Assembly (NCBI GenBank): GCA_030710605.1 | Contig: CP092882.1 | Coordinates: forward strand, 21,896,446 to 21,960,445 | DNA length: 64,000 nt | Source: Cordylochernes scorpioides | Lineage: Eukaryota > Arthropoda > Arachnida > Pseudoscorpiones > Chernetidae | Reading direction: 5' to 3' | Part shown: positions 1-10,737 of the stretch, piece by piece | Layout of the letters: each line of letters starts with the position of its first letter | Position numbering within the stretch: position 1 is the first letter of the stretch | The notes under the pieces: generated by a model | Database searches by the model: none | What the model was told of the DNA's origin: nothing | What the model saw: only the letters and a program-made list of their open reading frames with translations | Made by a program: the position numbers and the translations under genes

Positions 1-3000
1 GGAACCAAGTACACTTGCAAACAAACTACAAAAAGTGATGATAACCATTTGACTTTAAAGCTTTCTCAATTGAACGACCTATTAAGCAATAATTTATTGT
101 TGACTAAAAAAAGAAGAACAAAGTTTAACTTATTTGAAACCAATGATAAATTGCTTGCAGCAATTGAAATGCTTGTCCTAGATTCAATGTCAATTTTAGA
201 TACTTCAAAGAAATGTTTGACAAATAATTTACTTAACATAGATGACCCGTCTCCCTTTTTGTCAGGAAGATCTCTTCGTAATCATCTGGCACATGGGAAT
301 ATCCTGTTAGACTTAGTATCTAACACTACCTTAGCCCTTGCCATAAATGCCCAAAAACTTATTTCAGAAAATATTGTAGAGAGTGATAAGAATATAGGAA
401 AGCAGATATATGTCAGCCTTTCTAGCATGCAGTCAAATTTTGAGAAAGGGCTTGTGGTACTAGAAACTCAGGAAAATATGTTTGAAGCATTAAAAGAGGG
501 CAACATGGAGAAGCTAGAAAGCTGTCTGAAGAATGGAGCAGATTTAAATGCTAGAAGCCTCAATGCCAGAACAACTTTGCATTTTGCAGCGATGGGACCT
601 AACCTTGAAATAATGAAGTTCCTTCTTGAAAACAATCTAGATCCTAAAGCTCTAGATGTCAATGGACAAAATCCTCTCCACATAGCAGCAGCCAATGGGA
701 GATCAATGCTGGTGGAGTTTCTTTTAGAGAAAGGTTTAGATGTAAAATGTGTAGAAAATTTTTTTAAAACACCAGCTCACCTTGCATCTATGAATGGACA
801 CTTAGATACTATCAAGATTCTCTACAAATATGGAGCTAAGACTTCTCAAAAGGATGCAAGGGGACATACTATTTCATCATATGCCATAAGTCATGGTCAT
901 GTAAATATCGCTAAGTTCATATTGAAACAAGAACCCCATGTTGATTACATTGAGTCAATGGGAGGCTTCAATTCATTGCATATAGCTGCAGAAAAAGGTT
1001 TCCTAGAAATGGTTAATTTTCTTATCCAAAATAAGGCTAATGTAAATGTTAAGAATGATAAAAGCTGGACACCCTTGCATGCAGCATCTTTCAATGGCCA
1101 TCTGGAGGTAGTTGAAACTTTGATCTCAAATGGCGCAGATGTCAATGCTAAAATATACTGGGGTGGTACACCCTTGCACTTTGCAACAGAAACTGACCGT
1201 TTGGAAATAGTTCATATTCTTTTAAAGAATGATGCTGAAGCTAATGTTGCAGATAAAATTTATGGGAATACACCATTGCACTATGCAGCAAAAGATGGAC
1301 TTGAAAATATTGCAAGGGCTCTACTTAACTATAATGCCTGTCCAGATGTTTTAACTCTGGGAGGTTTGGCGCCACTCCATTTGGCATCAGATTACAGGCA
1401 ACTGGGGGTAATCCATATACTCCTCAAGCATGGGGCTAATATTAACATTAAAACTAAAGATAACCTCACTGCCTTACACATTGCAGCCTCAAAAGGATGG
1501 AAAGATGTGGTCATTTGTCTTATTAAAAATGGAGCCACCATTGAAGCAAAAAGTAACAAAGGTGATACTCCATTGTATGCGGCTGTCTCAAGTGGCAAAA
1601 GAAATGTCGTTCAAATTTTGATTGAAAACAAAGCCAATGTTAATGTTAAAATTGGGGATGGTAGTTCTCTTTTACATGCTGCGGCCCTTTCTGGAAAGAA
1701 AGATGTAATAGCCATTCTTTTAAAGAATAATTTGGATATCAATGCCATTACATCATTAGGGGAAACACCTTTGCATTTGGCTGCTATAGTAGGGAACAAA
1801 GAGGTTGTGGAGCATCTTATTAAGAATAATGCTAAACTAAATGAAAAGGACTCTGTGAATATGACACCTTTGCAGGCTGCTATCGCGGGAAACCATAATG
1901 CTGTCTTTGATATACTCTTCAAAAAGCTGGTTGAAATGGGTAATTTGTCTGAAGATAACTTTCTCTTACATTTGGCAGTTATTTCAGAAAATAAGGAAGC
2001 TATTAAAGCTCTGTTGGCTAACGGGACTGATGTGAATGCCAAGTTTGAAGATATCACTCCATTAATCTCTGCCATTGAGAAAAATAACAAAGACATTGTT
2101 CAGATTTTGATTGCACATGGTGCAGATGTGAATGCAGAAGATGGCTTTCCCCTTTTAAAAGCAATTTATGAATGCAAAATAGAAATTGTTATAATTTTGC
2201 TAAGAAACAATGCTTCTGTAAATTTATGTCCAAAATATTTTAAAAACTCACCTAAAAAGGATGTATTTAAGAGATTAGGTTTACAAGGTGTTGTTAAACC
2301 ATCTCAACTTGCAATACATTTGAATCCAAACTGGCCTAATGATGAAAAAAGAGGAAAATCTCCTTTTGAAAATCTTGATATCTGTAAAAAAGATATATTT
2401 GGTGGAGGCCTAAAATATATAACCCCTTTGCATCTAGCTTCTTCAAGAGGCTATGAAAGTATAGCGTGTGCTTTGATATCACATGGAGCCAAAATCAATG
2501 CATTAATATATGAAAATGTAACCCCATTACATGTGGCTTCTCAAAACGGTCATGAAGAGGTTGTTGACATTTTGATAGAAAATGGTGCCTCTATAAACGC
2601 ACGGTGTTATGATGGCACACCATTGCATCTTGCAGCTGGCAGTGGCCACAATAATATCATTGGAATACTTCTTGCTCACAAAGCTGACATCAACATTATT
2701 GATTCAAAGAAGAGAAGAGCAGTGGAATTAGCTGTTGCTAATGGACATTTACCAATTGTAAAAGTTCTCCTAGAACATCCCAAGAGGATTGATATCAACA
2801 CTAGAAGCATGGATGACTTCACCTTGTTGCATATTGCTGCTCAAGAAGGATTCCTGGAGATATCCAAGTTTCTGGTAGAGAAAGGAGCCAATATTCATGC
2901 CAGAAATGAGTCTGGATCTAAGCCTATTCACATTGCAGCTAGAGAGGACCACCTTGACATTGTTAAATTTTATCTTGATCAGGGAATGAGCATCAATGAC

Positions 3001-5532
3001 TTTGGGGTGGCTCACCAAACAATGCTCCACTATGCCTCCATTTCGGGGAATCTAAGGGTTGTGAAGTACTTATCTGAAATGGGGTGTGATATTAACATGA
3101 AGGATAAAAATGGCATAACACCTCTACAATTTGCATACCTATACAACCACCAAGATCTGGTTGAATACCTTTTAAACAAGGGAGCAACTTCTTCCAGCAA
3201 TCAATTCCAGCAACTGGTGGATATGACTGATACATCAGAATTAAATACACCATTGGAATCCACAAGTAAATTATTCAGAGCCCTAAAACAGGAAAATATT
3301 TCAGAATTTGAAGATGCTATCAAAGAAGGTGCGGTAGTGAATTCCCGGAACAAATTTAGCAAGACACCCCTACATCTTGCTTCATATAAAGGAAATGATA
3401 AAATTGTTGCTTTACTCTTGCAAAATAAGGCTGATCCCAAAATTATGGATAATAAAGGTCTCACACCTTTACATTATGCAGCCGAAGCTTCCCATTTGAA
3501 AGTAGTTGAGATGTTGTTATCCCATGGAGCAATTTATAATGCTACAGACAAGAATGGTGTCTCCCCATGCCAGTACACCTCAGATGAAAGAATTTCCTCT
3601 TTGCTCAACCTCTTGGAAGGCTCATTTACAAATATTAAAAAGGGTAGAAAACGAGTGATTAGAGATCTTAAAAAATTAAAAGATGTCAAGCAGGTCAGAG
3701 CTGTGATGTGTGCTAACAACAGAGAACATGAGACCCTGGTAGTGTGTGCAATCAAGACAAATTTCCCAAAGGTGGATTGCCTCAAAGAGATCCTTCAAGA
3801 GAATGTATCTACCAGGATCAATTATGCCCAATTTTTAATTAGTGGGTGTAAGTACCAGGAGGGTCTAAATATCTTGAGGAGTGTACTTGAAGAAAGGAGA
3901 GGCATTCTGGGACCAGACAACCCTGGAACTTGGGATATCCAATATATCATAGCAATAGGGCTGTATAAGCAGGGGTCTTTGTTAGAAGCCCTGGATATGG
4001 CAGTAGATATAGTTAATAAACAGACGGATGCTCTGGGCATTGACTTCAGGGATACCTTGAAAACACGGAGTTTCCAGGCTTTAATGCTTCATAGGCTGAG
4101 CAGAAATGAGGAAGCCCTGAACATTTTCAGAGAAGTCTATCCCATTCAGAAAGAATTACTTGGAGCCCATCATGAGGAGGTTGTAGAAACTCTTTTCCAC
4201 ATGGGTTTGGTTCTTGAGGCCCAAAATAAATATGACGAGGCCCTAAGTATTAATAAGGAGGTCTTTAAAGTGAGAAAAGAAACTTTAGGTGATAATTCTC
4301 CAGCTACCTTATCTGCCCAGAATAACATAGCTTTGGTTTTACTTGGGCAAGATAAATGTGAGGATGCTTTAAAAATATTTCAGGAGGTTTATGAGAAGAG
4401 GAGAGTGGTGTTAGGTGAAGAACATGCTGATACTTTAAGGACTTTGCAGAAAATAGGTCTTGTTTACTTGAATCAAAAGCAAGAGCATGAGGCTCTGAAG
4501 ATATATAAAGATCTCCTGAAAATTCAGAAAAAAGTTTTTGGACCCATGCACTTTGATACCTTGAACACGCAGAGCCTATTAGGTTCATTGTATGTTTCAC
4601 AAGGAAAGTGGGACAGTGCAAAGTTAGAATTCAGTAGTTGCCTGGATCGAATGAAGAAAGTTTATGGCCCAAATCATCCTGCTGTATTGAATATTCAGAA
4701 ACAGATGGAATCTGTACAAATACATATCAAAATGCAGGAAGGTCAATATGTTGATGCATACCAACAAATGCAGAAAATGTCTGAGAAGGAATCAAATTAT
4801 GAAAATAGGCAAGACATTGATTTACCTTTAAGAAGTACTCTAGATCAAATTGAAAGCCCTCATCAATTCTTCCCCCTACATCTTGCTGCAGATATGGGTA
4901 GCCTAGAAGTGGTAAATGCTCTATTGAAAAGTGGAACTGATGTCAATAGCCAGGACAGTGAGGGAAGAACCCCGCTACATCATGCTGTTGACAAATGGCA
5001 CACAGCTATTGTTAAAACCTTGATACAAAATGGAGCTGATGTTACCCTAGCATCCAATAAAGGGAACACACCATTACATACAGCGGCAATTAGAGGATCC
5101 CAAGAAGTTGCAGAGATCCTATTAAAAAACTTGCATCCTGAAAAGTTAAAGGATTTTGTAAATGCAAAAACAAGTGGCAGAGGACGTACTGCATTGCATG
5201 TGGCTGCAGAAAGAGGTTACATTGAGATAGCACTAACTTTACTGGCCCATGGGGCAATGTTCGACATTCTGGATAAACAGGGCAAGACCCCTGTGGACCT
5301 CTCTAAAGACAAAGATATAGATGCCCTTCTAACCCTCATGGATGACCTCTTCAATGATGCTAAAGCTGGAAATATGAACTTGATAAGAAAACTTAAAGCG
5401 AGCAAGTTAATTTGGTTTAATGCTTTGACCAATGGTCGTAATTATCAGGGAAATACTTTGTTTCAAGTTGCCATAGACAACAAAAATCTTGCAAGTAAAT
5501 TGATAGCCTTGATGAGACATATTGCTGATTAA
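1..5532 (+). CDS. Giant HEPN-like/ankyrin/TPR protein, copy 1 (5' end outside window)
   Basis: The frame is open from base 1, so the gene is truncated by the window edge; the first in-frame start-like codon, TTG at 49, is internal by comparison with the second copy. Residue numbers here count from that TTG. A helical segment ends in RNHLAHG at residues 77-83 (bases 277-297), matching the R-x4-H signature of HEPN domains. Ankyrin repeats run from about residue 143 to 1190, many with the classic TPLHLAA core. A 65-residue non-ankyrin module follows, then kinesin-light-chain-type TPRs (about 1265-1563, with repeated LG..H..TL spacing), a second ankyrin block (about 1603-1764) and a C-terminal repeat of the 65-residue module. 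No signal peptide can be assessed. No introns are apparent in 5.5 kb. A cytosolic protein-interaction or sensor role is inferred from the family of domains; substrate and partners are unknown. Confidence 0.9.
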   Translation, partial: GTKYTCKQTTKSDDNHLTLKLSQLNDLLSNNLLLTKKRRTKFNLFETNDKLLAAIEMLVLDSMSILDTSKKCLTNNLLNIDDPSPFLSGRSLRNHLAHGNILLDLVSNTTLALAINAQKLISENIVESDKNIGKQIYVSLSSMQSNFEKGLVVLETQENMFEALKEGNMEKLESCLKNGADLNARSLNARTTLHFAAMGPNLEIMKFLLENNLDPKALDVNGQNPLHIAAANGRSMLVEFLLEKGLDVKCVENFFKTPAHLASMNGHLDTIKILYKYGAKTSQKDARGHTISSYAISHGHVNIAKFILKQEPHVDYIESMGGFNSLHIAAEKGFLEMVNFLIQNKANVNVKNDKSWTPLHAASFNGHLEVVETLISNGADVNAKIYWGGTPLHFATETDRLEIVHILLKNDAEANVADKIYGNTPLHYAAKDGLENIARALLNYNACPDVLTLGGLAPLHLASDYRQLGVIHILLKHGANINIKTKDNLTALHIAASKGWKDVVICLIKNGATIEAKSNKGDTPLYAAVSSGKRNVVQILIENKANVNVKIGDGSSLLHAAALSGKKDVIAILLKNNLDINAITSLGETPLHLAAIVGNKEVVEHLIKNNAKLNEKDSVNMTPLQAAIAGNHNAVFDILFKKLVEMGNLSEDNFLLHLAVISENKEAIKALLANGTDVNAKFEDITPLISAIEKNNKDIVQILIAHGADVNAEDGFPLLKAIYECKIEIVIILLRNNASVNLCPKYFKNSPKKDVFKRLGLQGVVKPSQLAIHLNPNWPNDEKRGKSPFENLDICKKDIFGGGLKYITPLHLASSRGYESIACALISHGAKINALIYENVTPLHVASQNGHEEVVDILIENGASINARCYDGTPLHLAAGSGHNNIIGILLAHKADINIIDSKKRRAVELAVANGHLPIVKVLLEHPKRIDINTRSMDDFTLLHIAAQEGFLEISKFLVEKGANIHARNESGSKPIHIAAREDHLDIVKFYLDQGMSINDFGVAHQTMLHYASISGNLRVVKYLSEMGCDINMKDKNGITPLQFAYLYNHQDLVEYLLNKGATSSSNQFQQLVDMTDTSELNTPLESTSKLFRALKQENISEFEDAIKEGAVVNSRNKFSKTPLHLASYKGNDKIVALLLQNKADPKIMDNKGLTPLHYAAEASHLKVVEMLLSHGAIYNATDKNGVSPCQYTSDERISSLLNLLEGSFTNIKKGRKRVIRDLKKLKDVKQVRAVMCANNREHETLVVCAIKTNFPKVDCLKEILQENVSTRINYAQFLISGCKYQEGLNILRSVLEERRGILGPDNPGTWDIQYIIAIGLYKQGSLLEALDMAVDIVNKQTDALGIDFRDTLKTRSFQALMLHRLSRNEEALNIFREVYPIQKELLGAHHEEVVETLFHMGLVLEAQNKYDEALSINKEVFKVRKETLGDNSPATLSAQNNIALVLLGQDKCEDALKIFQEVYEKRRVVLGEEHADTLRTLQKIGLVYLNQKQEHEALKIYKDLLKIQKKVFGPMHFDTLNTQSLLGSLYVSQGKWDSAKLEFSSCLDRMKKVYGPNHPAVLNIQKQMESVQIHIKMQEGQYVDAYQQMQKMSEKESNYENRQDIDLPLRSTLDQIESPHQFFPLHLAADMGSLEVVNALLKSGTDVNSQDSEGRTPLHHAVDKWHTAIVKTLIQNGADVTLASNKGNTPLHTAAIRGSQEVAEILLKNLHPEKLKDFVNAKTSGRGRTALHVAAERGYIEIALTLLAHGAMFDILDKQGKTPVDLSKDKDIDALLTLMDDLFNDAKAGNMNLIRKLKASKLIWFNALTNGRNYQGNTLFQVAIDNKNLASKLIALMRHIAD

Positions 5533-5580
5533 AGAGTCAAACAATTTTTTTTTTTTAATATTTTAGTCACCGCCTTCTAA

Positions 5581-5586
5581 AATAAA
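5581..5586 (+). promoter_or_regulatory. Candidate poly(A) signal of gene copy 1
   Basis: AATAAA lies 49 bases after the stop codon of the first giant ankyrin gene, following a T-rich run. Position and sequence fit a canonical animal polyadenylation signal; an overlapping ATTAAA also spans the stop codon at 5528-5533. Confidence 0.5.
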
Positions 5587-5749
5587 TACATTTTTAAAAA
5601 ATGTTTTCTCAATATAAGAAAGATAAAATACAAGTCAAAACTTGTCTGATTATATTTCTCTCCTAGTCACCAAATCACTAATCCTTTAAAATGATTTTGA
5701 ATATTTTTTAATTTCTAAAAAAAAAAGCAGTAAAGTTGTACCTCTCTGA

Positions 5750-5895
5750 TACCTAGTTGCATATCTAAAGTATCTTTTAGAGAGAGGACTCCTCATTCCA
5801 GGAAGTTGCTAATTAGTAAAAATGTTAACTTTAGAGATGAAAATTGACCATTGTAAGAAACTGTCTTCTCATGGAGATTCTTCTGTCTAATATAA
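5750..5895. repeat. Diverged Tigger-like MITE (family E)
   Basis: A weak match to the CAGTAGAACCTCC...GGTTCTACTG family seen more clearly at 19440, 46554, 52254, 61747 and 63621. The diagnostic internal stretch with TTGCTAA, AGTAAAAATG and GATGAAAA is recognisable, but both termini have decayed. Confidence 0.45.
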
Positions 5896-6765
5896 CTACA
5901 GTCTAACTTCTTGACACCCCAAGGAATCTCAACTTTCAGTTGAATTGAACTAAGCTAGATGATTTAATCACTGCTAGTAGATAACCAAATATAGAAAATA
6001 CTGTTGTAAAATAATTAATTATATGAATTATAGTACTATTGTGTGTGAGAGAGAAACTATTTTAATGTTTCATGATTAATTTTTGGAAGCAAATAAAATT
6101 CTAAATAGTATTTTAATTCAAGTGAATAAATGTAATGGGAAGTAAAGAAAACAAATTTAAAAAAAGAAGGCTGAAATATTTTAAAAATAATCTTTTAAAG
6201 AAATCTTTTATGGACCATATCTTTTATGTTTGCTTTTAGGCTAGAACCATAGTTAATATGCATTCTAGCTGATCAATCTTAAGAAGAAATGCTTCTCTTT
6301 GTTATTTCAAATATCAGAACTATCAAAGATACCTCAATCTTTACGCTGATGACTTACCTCCGCATATTTTAGGTCTAAATTGTCCAGGTTGACGCAGACT
6401 TCAGTACCGATATTTGCAACGCATTGTAACACTTTTAAACATTGTGTACATACGTTAATTCATGGCTGCAGAGCCCATGTGCCAAAGTATTGCATTTTTA
6501 GCAATAAATTTGTATTTAAAAAAAGAAATATCAAATATGTTGTTGAAATTTGATTTTAAAAATTGGTTAAATTATCAAAAGCATCAAATTATTATGTGCC
6601 AAATTAACAAAGATATATTGAATCTTTAATTAAAAAGGCATATATTGGATCATAATATATTGAATGTATTGAAAATTCTTTAATGTGTAAATAATAAAGA
6701 ACAACACATAAAGCCAAAACAATTTTGTGGTTGGTTCGCTATTTGATTTTGTATGAATTTTTCTT
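5896..6765. other. AT-rich intergenic sequence with a fragment of a pogo-like repeat
   Basis: No coding potential is visible. Bases 6360-6535 match the inside of the repeat at 13590-13800 and, inverted, at 57850-58040 (shared words include GCAACGCATT and AGCAATAAATTT). A short palindromic segment around 6600-6665 (AAAGGCATATATTGGATC) reappears at 45030-45085. Confidence 0.5.
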
Positions 6766-6896
6766 AAGGTAGCAAGACCAAATCCAAATAAATAAATTGT
6801 GTGAAGTTTTGGTAACTGTTGTTACTGAAACATTTATTTATTTGGATTTGGTCTTAATACCTTGTGTTTATAATCTATAATCTAAATTGTGCCTTG
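6766..6896. repeat. Short Penelope-type terminal foldback repeat
   Basis: Inverted termini AAGACCAAATCCAAATAAAT and ATTTATTTGGATTTGGTCTT surround a short stem-loop related to GGTAACAGCGTTGTTACC. The trailing TAATCTATAATC..AAATTGTGCC is shared with the other copies. It lacks the CTGANGA half of the hammerhead-like core. Confidence 0.7.
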
Positions 6897-7029
6897 TACA
6901 TGATGTTTTGGTAATCCATTGTTGCCATCTTTAGACAAAATACTAGTATTCCTTATTTGAGGATAATAAGTATCCTTTTGCTGAAACATCACATAGCAAT
7001 TACTTGTTTGGATTTGGTGTTGTGTGTTC

Positions 7030-7990
7030 TGGTTTTTATCTGCAAGGTCTGTCCAATAATTTCCCAGAAAAGACAAAAAAAAAATGTATTAGTAGTTTTT
7101 TAGAATACTCCCCTTTCGCACATCCATACACAGCTTCCATCATTTCTCCCATGCTTCAAAACATTTATAAAAGTCATCTTCCCGATTGCTCTTCAATACT
7201 TTGTATAATTCCGCAATGATGGCTTCTTTAGTGTCAAAACTCACCCTTTCAAAGCAATTTTTAATTTTTGGGAAAAGGAAAAAGTCATTGGTGTCTAAAT
7301 CTGGAGAATAAGAAGGTTGGTGGAGTATTGGGGTGTCGTTCATGGCTAAAAAATTCAGCACAGATGTAGCAGTGTATGGCCGAGCGTTGTCATGATGGAG
7401 AAACCAATTTTTGGAATCCCACATTTCCTTTATTCAAAGGTGAATTGATTCGCGTAGATGTCTCAGAATTTTATAATAAAGTTCCTTATTTATTGTTTGC
7501 CCTTCCTCAAGATATTCATAATGTACAATCCCTTTTATGTCAAAGAATGACACAAGTAAAACCTTGGATTTTGACTTTCAAAGATGAGATTTCTTTGTTT
7601 TTGGCTCATCTTTTCCTTTCCACTCCATGAATTGGCGTTTAGTTTCACTCTCATACCCATAAACCCAAGTTTCGTCTCCAGTTATTATGTTTCCTTCCAA
7701 ATAGGATTTTGTTTGGGGCCATTTCAAGTATGTTTCTTGGGGCATCAACATTCTGTTTGAATGTCAGCATTTAGGAATAAATTTGGCAAGTGTCTTCCTC
7801 AACTGCAGATCTGATTATCATTCCTACTAAAGATATCCTAGTTTCTATCACGTAGCTCAATTTGTAGATTTTTATTTATCAAGTTTTCTTTATTTTGTTT
7901 TTGTTGTTTTTCAGGAGGATTGTCCGGTCAACAGGCACATCATTGATTCTCTGTCATCTTTAAATTGTGAATGTCAATCATTTACAGCCG
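7030..7990 (-). pseudogene. Mariner (DD34D) transposase remnant
   Basis: The minus strand encodes a broken Tc1/mariner-superfamily transposase, the cut-and-paste enzyme of a DNA transposon. The first catalytic aspartate is in TGDETWVYGYE (about 7640-7690). The second is in HHDNARPYT and the third in the following SPDLDTNDF (within 7140-7424), with exactly 34 residues between them, as in mariner proteins. Reading upstream requires frame changes and passes a stop in the segment before TGDETW, and the N-terminal DNA-binding region is not recognisable, so the copy is dead. No clear terminal inverted repeats were found at its edges. Confidence 0.85.
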
Positions 7991-8435
7991 ATTTTTAAAC
8001 ATGATTATCACCGGAGGCTATTTTTTATATAAATTTTAAGTTTCAAATATAGAATCACCAATTTTGAAATATAATTTTATACAAATTGGCTGTTCAATTT
8101 TTTAATCCATTAAAAATCAAAGAGGCTACTTAATGTGATATTTTGAAATTCTTTTTATTCACATGCTGCGCATGGAAAATCATGGTGCTATATATTGCCT
8201 TGTTGCTCAAGCTTTCTATTCAATAGAATTGATGTTTGAAATTTCTATTATTCATATTTTAAAAATATTGGAACTTTCCAGGAAATTATTGGACAAACCT
8301 TCTATAATCCAGATTATACAGGGTGTGGTAAAACTTTCCACAAATTTAAAAGTATTTCAACTATATCAAAATGCTGCCTAAACTGATACATTTATCAACT
8401 AAATAACTTTTAATAATTCAATAACAAGGTAATAA
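7991..8435. other. AT-rich sequence without recognisable genes
   Basis: Only short chance open frames are present; nothing in this stretch resembles a known family on either strand. Confidence 0.4.
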
Positions 8436-8572
8436 CTCCTAATTCAAATAAATCAATAGTGTGTAACGTTTCGGTAACAACGCTGTTACCAAAATGTCAC
8501 ACACTATTTATTTGGATTTGGTCTTATTACTTTGTATGTCTAATCTATAATCCAAATTGTGTGCCTTATCCT
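8436..8572. repeat. Short Penelope-type terminal foldback repeat
   Basis: AGTGTGTAACGTTTCGGTAA and the complementary TTACCAAAATGTCACACACT face one another, followed by the family tail TTTGGATTTGGTCTTATTAC and ATCCAAATTGTG. This is a short version with the central part deleted. Confidence 0.7.
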
Positions 8573-8980
8573 AATTCAAAATATAACAATGAATTAAAAT
8601 CAAAAATTATAACAAATGTTCTATATTATCTCTTTTGGGGCTTCAATACATTTATGCAGTTTACAAAAATGTCAGATGATGATCGTACACTCTTCTAACG
8701 TAATCTTGCCTCCAGGATCTTGTCAAAGTTCTCAAAGATGAATCGTGTTCCAGAGATTTTTATTTTTTTTCTAAGATGGACCACACAGAATAGTCTTATT
8801 AGATTGAGATCCTGTGAACTTGGCAGCCAAATGTTTTTGCCCTAAAATCCTGGAAACAGCTCCTTGCAGACTATCAAATGCTGAAGCACAAATCTAGGGC
8901 TGCCAAGGCATTAAAACATAACAGAATGTTATTTGTCATATTTCTATCAACCAGATCTTATTTTTACCCTATTTATAAAA
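8573..8980. other. Unassigned AT-rich sequence
   Basis: No gene or repeat family was recognised. Short open frames here have no conserved features. Confidence 0.35.
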
Positions 8981-9278
8981 GAAAATAAGACCTAATCCAA
9001 ATAATTTATTAGTGTGTGATGTTTCGGCAACAACATTGTCACCATCATCAGACAAAAGAATAAATGAGAAAAAATATTACAGCATATCTTATCTGTTATC
9101 TTGTTTAAACATTTGATAACAGTACTATTTAAGAACTTGCTGTAATATTTATTCTCAATTATTCTTTTGTCTGATGATGGTGACAATGTTGTTGCCGAAA
9201 CGTCACACACTAATAAATTATTTTGATTAGGTCTTATTTTCTCTTATTATAATCTATAATCCAAATTGTGCTTTATCA
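8981..9278. repeat. Penelope-type foldback repeat with intact hammerhead-like core
   Basis: Inverted arms begin with GAAAATAAGACCTAATCCAA and close with the complementary sequence. The right arm holds CTGATGA, a stem-forming GGTGACAA/TTGTTGCC, then GAAACGTC (9171-9204, plus strand). The left arm holds the inverted copy with one change (9018-9051). The outer tail TAATCCAAATTGTGCTTTATC is common to the family. Confidence 0.8.
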
Positions 9279-9821
9279 TTGCCCTATTTATATATATACC
9301 CCTATATACCTTGTGTATGTTTTTGAATTTTGTACATATTCTTTCTCTCTATTTTATTTTTGGCTATTTGGAAATATTACTGTAGCATTTATATAATTAT
9401 ACTAAATATATATGTGTGTTTGCTTAGATATGATAAAATGACTTTGCAACAGCCTCTACTAATACAATAGATTTTGTTGAACACAAAGCCTTGTTTTTTC
9501 CAATTTTCTTACAAAATAAAGGAAATCTCCTTAGAATAGATTTAGTCTTATTACCTTGTGATTAGAAATCTTCCTTTAAAAACTCTCTGAAATAAAATGT
9601 ATTGCCTTATATAAAATATTTACAAAAAAAATCATACTATTCATGAAAATTATATAAAAATAAACTCACTGTGATAAAATAGTTTTTAAATGAAAATATT
9701 TTTGTCGCTATGCATTTCCTCAAAATATATGCCACTGAAATCTTTTTAAAATAAGAAATTAGTTGCAACAAATTATCATTTATATCTGCTATCAAATCTC
9801 AATATAACATCACTCTGAGTT

Positions 9822-9970
9822 CACAAGGTAATAAGACCAAATCCAAATAAATAAATAGTGTGTGACATTTTGGTAACAGCGTTGTTACCGAAACGTCACA
9901 CACTATTTATTTATTTGGATTGGTCTTATTATCATGTGTTTATAATCTATAATCCAAATTGTGCTTTATC
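9822..9970. repeat. Penelope-type foldback repeat flanked by 13-bp target duplication
   Basis: A compact copy of the foldback family. It is bounded by ATCACTCTGAGTT at 9809-9821 and again at 9971-9983, a direct repeat that reads as a target-site duplication created on insertion. The element runs from ACAAGGTAATAAGACC to ATTGTGCTTT. Confidence 0.8.
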
Positions 9971-10640
9971 ATCACTCTGAGTTTATGTTGTTATAACCAT
10001 GTTTTTAATATCATCACAAAATAAGTGTGACTTGAAACCTCAAAATTAGGATGTTATATGTTCCTGTTATAAAAATGTATTTGATTGATATTCCACTATA
10101 TTATGTTATTACTTTTTTTTTTATATAGAGACAAGGTAATAAGACCAAATAAATAAATAGTGTGTGATGTTTCGGTAACAGCAATGTTATCATCTTCAGA
10201 CACTATGTATTTATTTGGATTTGGTCTTATTACCTTGTGTTTATAATCTATAATCCAAATTGTGCCTTATCATCACTCTGAGTTTATGTTGTTATAACCA
10301 TGTTTTTAATATCATCACAAAATAAGTGTGACTTGAAACCTCAAAATTAGAATGTTATATGTTCCTGTTATATAAATGTATTTGATTGAGATTCTACTAT
10401 ATTATGTTATTACTTTTTTTATATATAGAGACAAGGTAATAAGACCAAATAAATAAATAGTGTGTGATGTTTCGGTAACAGCGTTGTTACCATCTTCAGA
10501 CAAAATTACTGAATCTATTATCTATATCAGCTCAGTGCTGAATCTATATCGGAACTTTTGTCTGAAGATGGTCACACACTATTTATTTGGTCTTATTACC
10601 TTGTGTTTATAATCTATAATCCAAATTGTGCCTTATCTAT
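9971..10640. repeat. 301-bp tandem duplication containing further foldback copies
   Basis: ATCACTCTGAGTTTATGTTG starts at 9971 and again at 10272, and the following approximately 230 bases match closely, including an AT-rich spacer and a new foldback copy beginning ACAAGGTAATAAGACC near 10132 and 10433. The flank plus element was therefore duplicated in tandem after the 9822 insertion. The last copy (10433-10640) retains CTGAAGATGG but has lost most of the adjoining stem. Confidence 0.75.
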
Positions 10641-10737
10641 TTTTTTTATAGAGAGAATTTTTAGAATTTTTTTTTTTTAAATATATACATATATGTACCA
10701 GAAGAGACGCCTCTCCCTTTAATTGTGCTAATAAAGA

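Noticed and set aside
1611-2096. Minus-strand open frames of 60-160 codons lying inside the giant genes
   Set aside because: They recur at the same relative places in both paralogues because the sense codons are shared; composition is that of reversed ankyrin codons. They are shadows.
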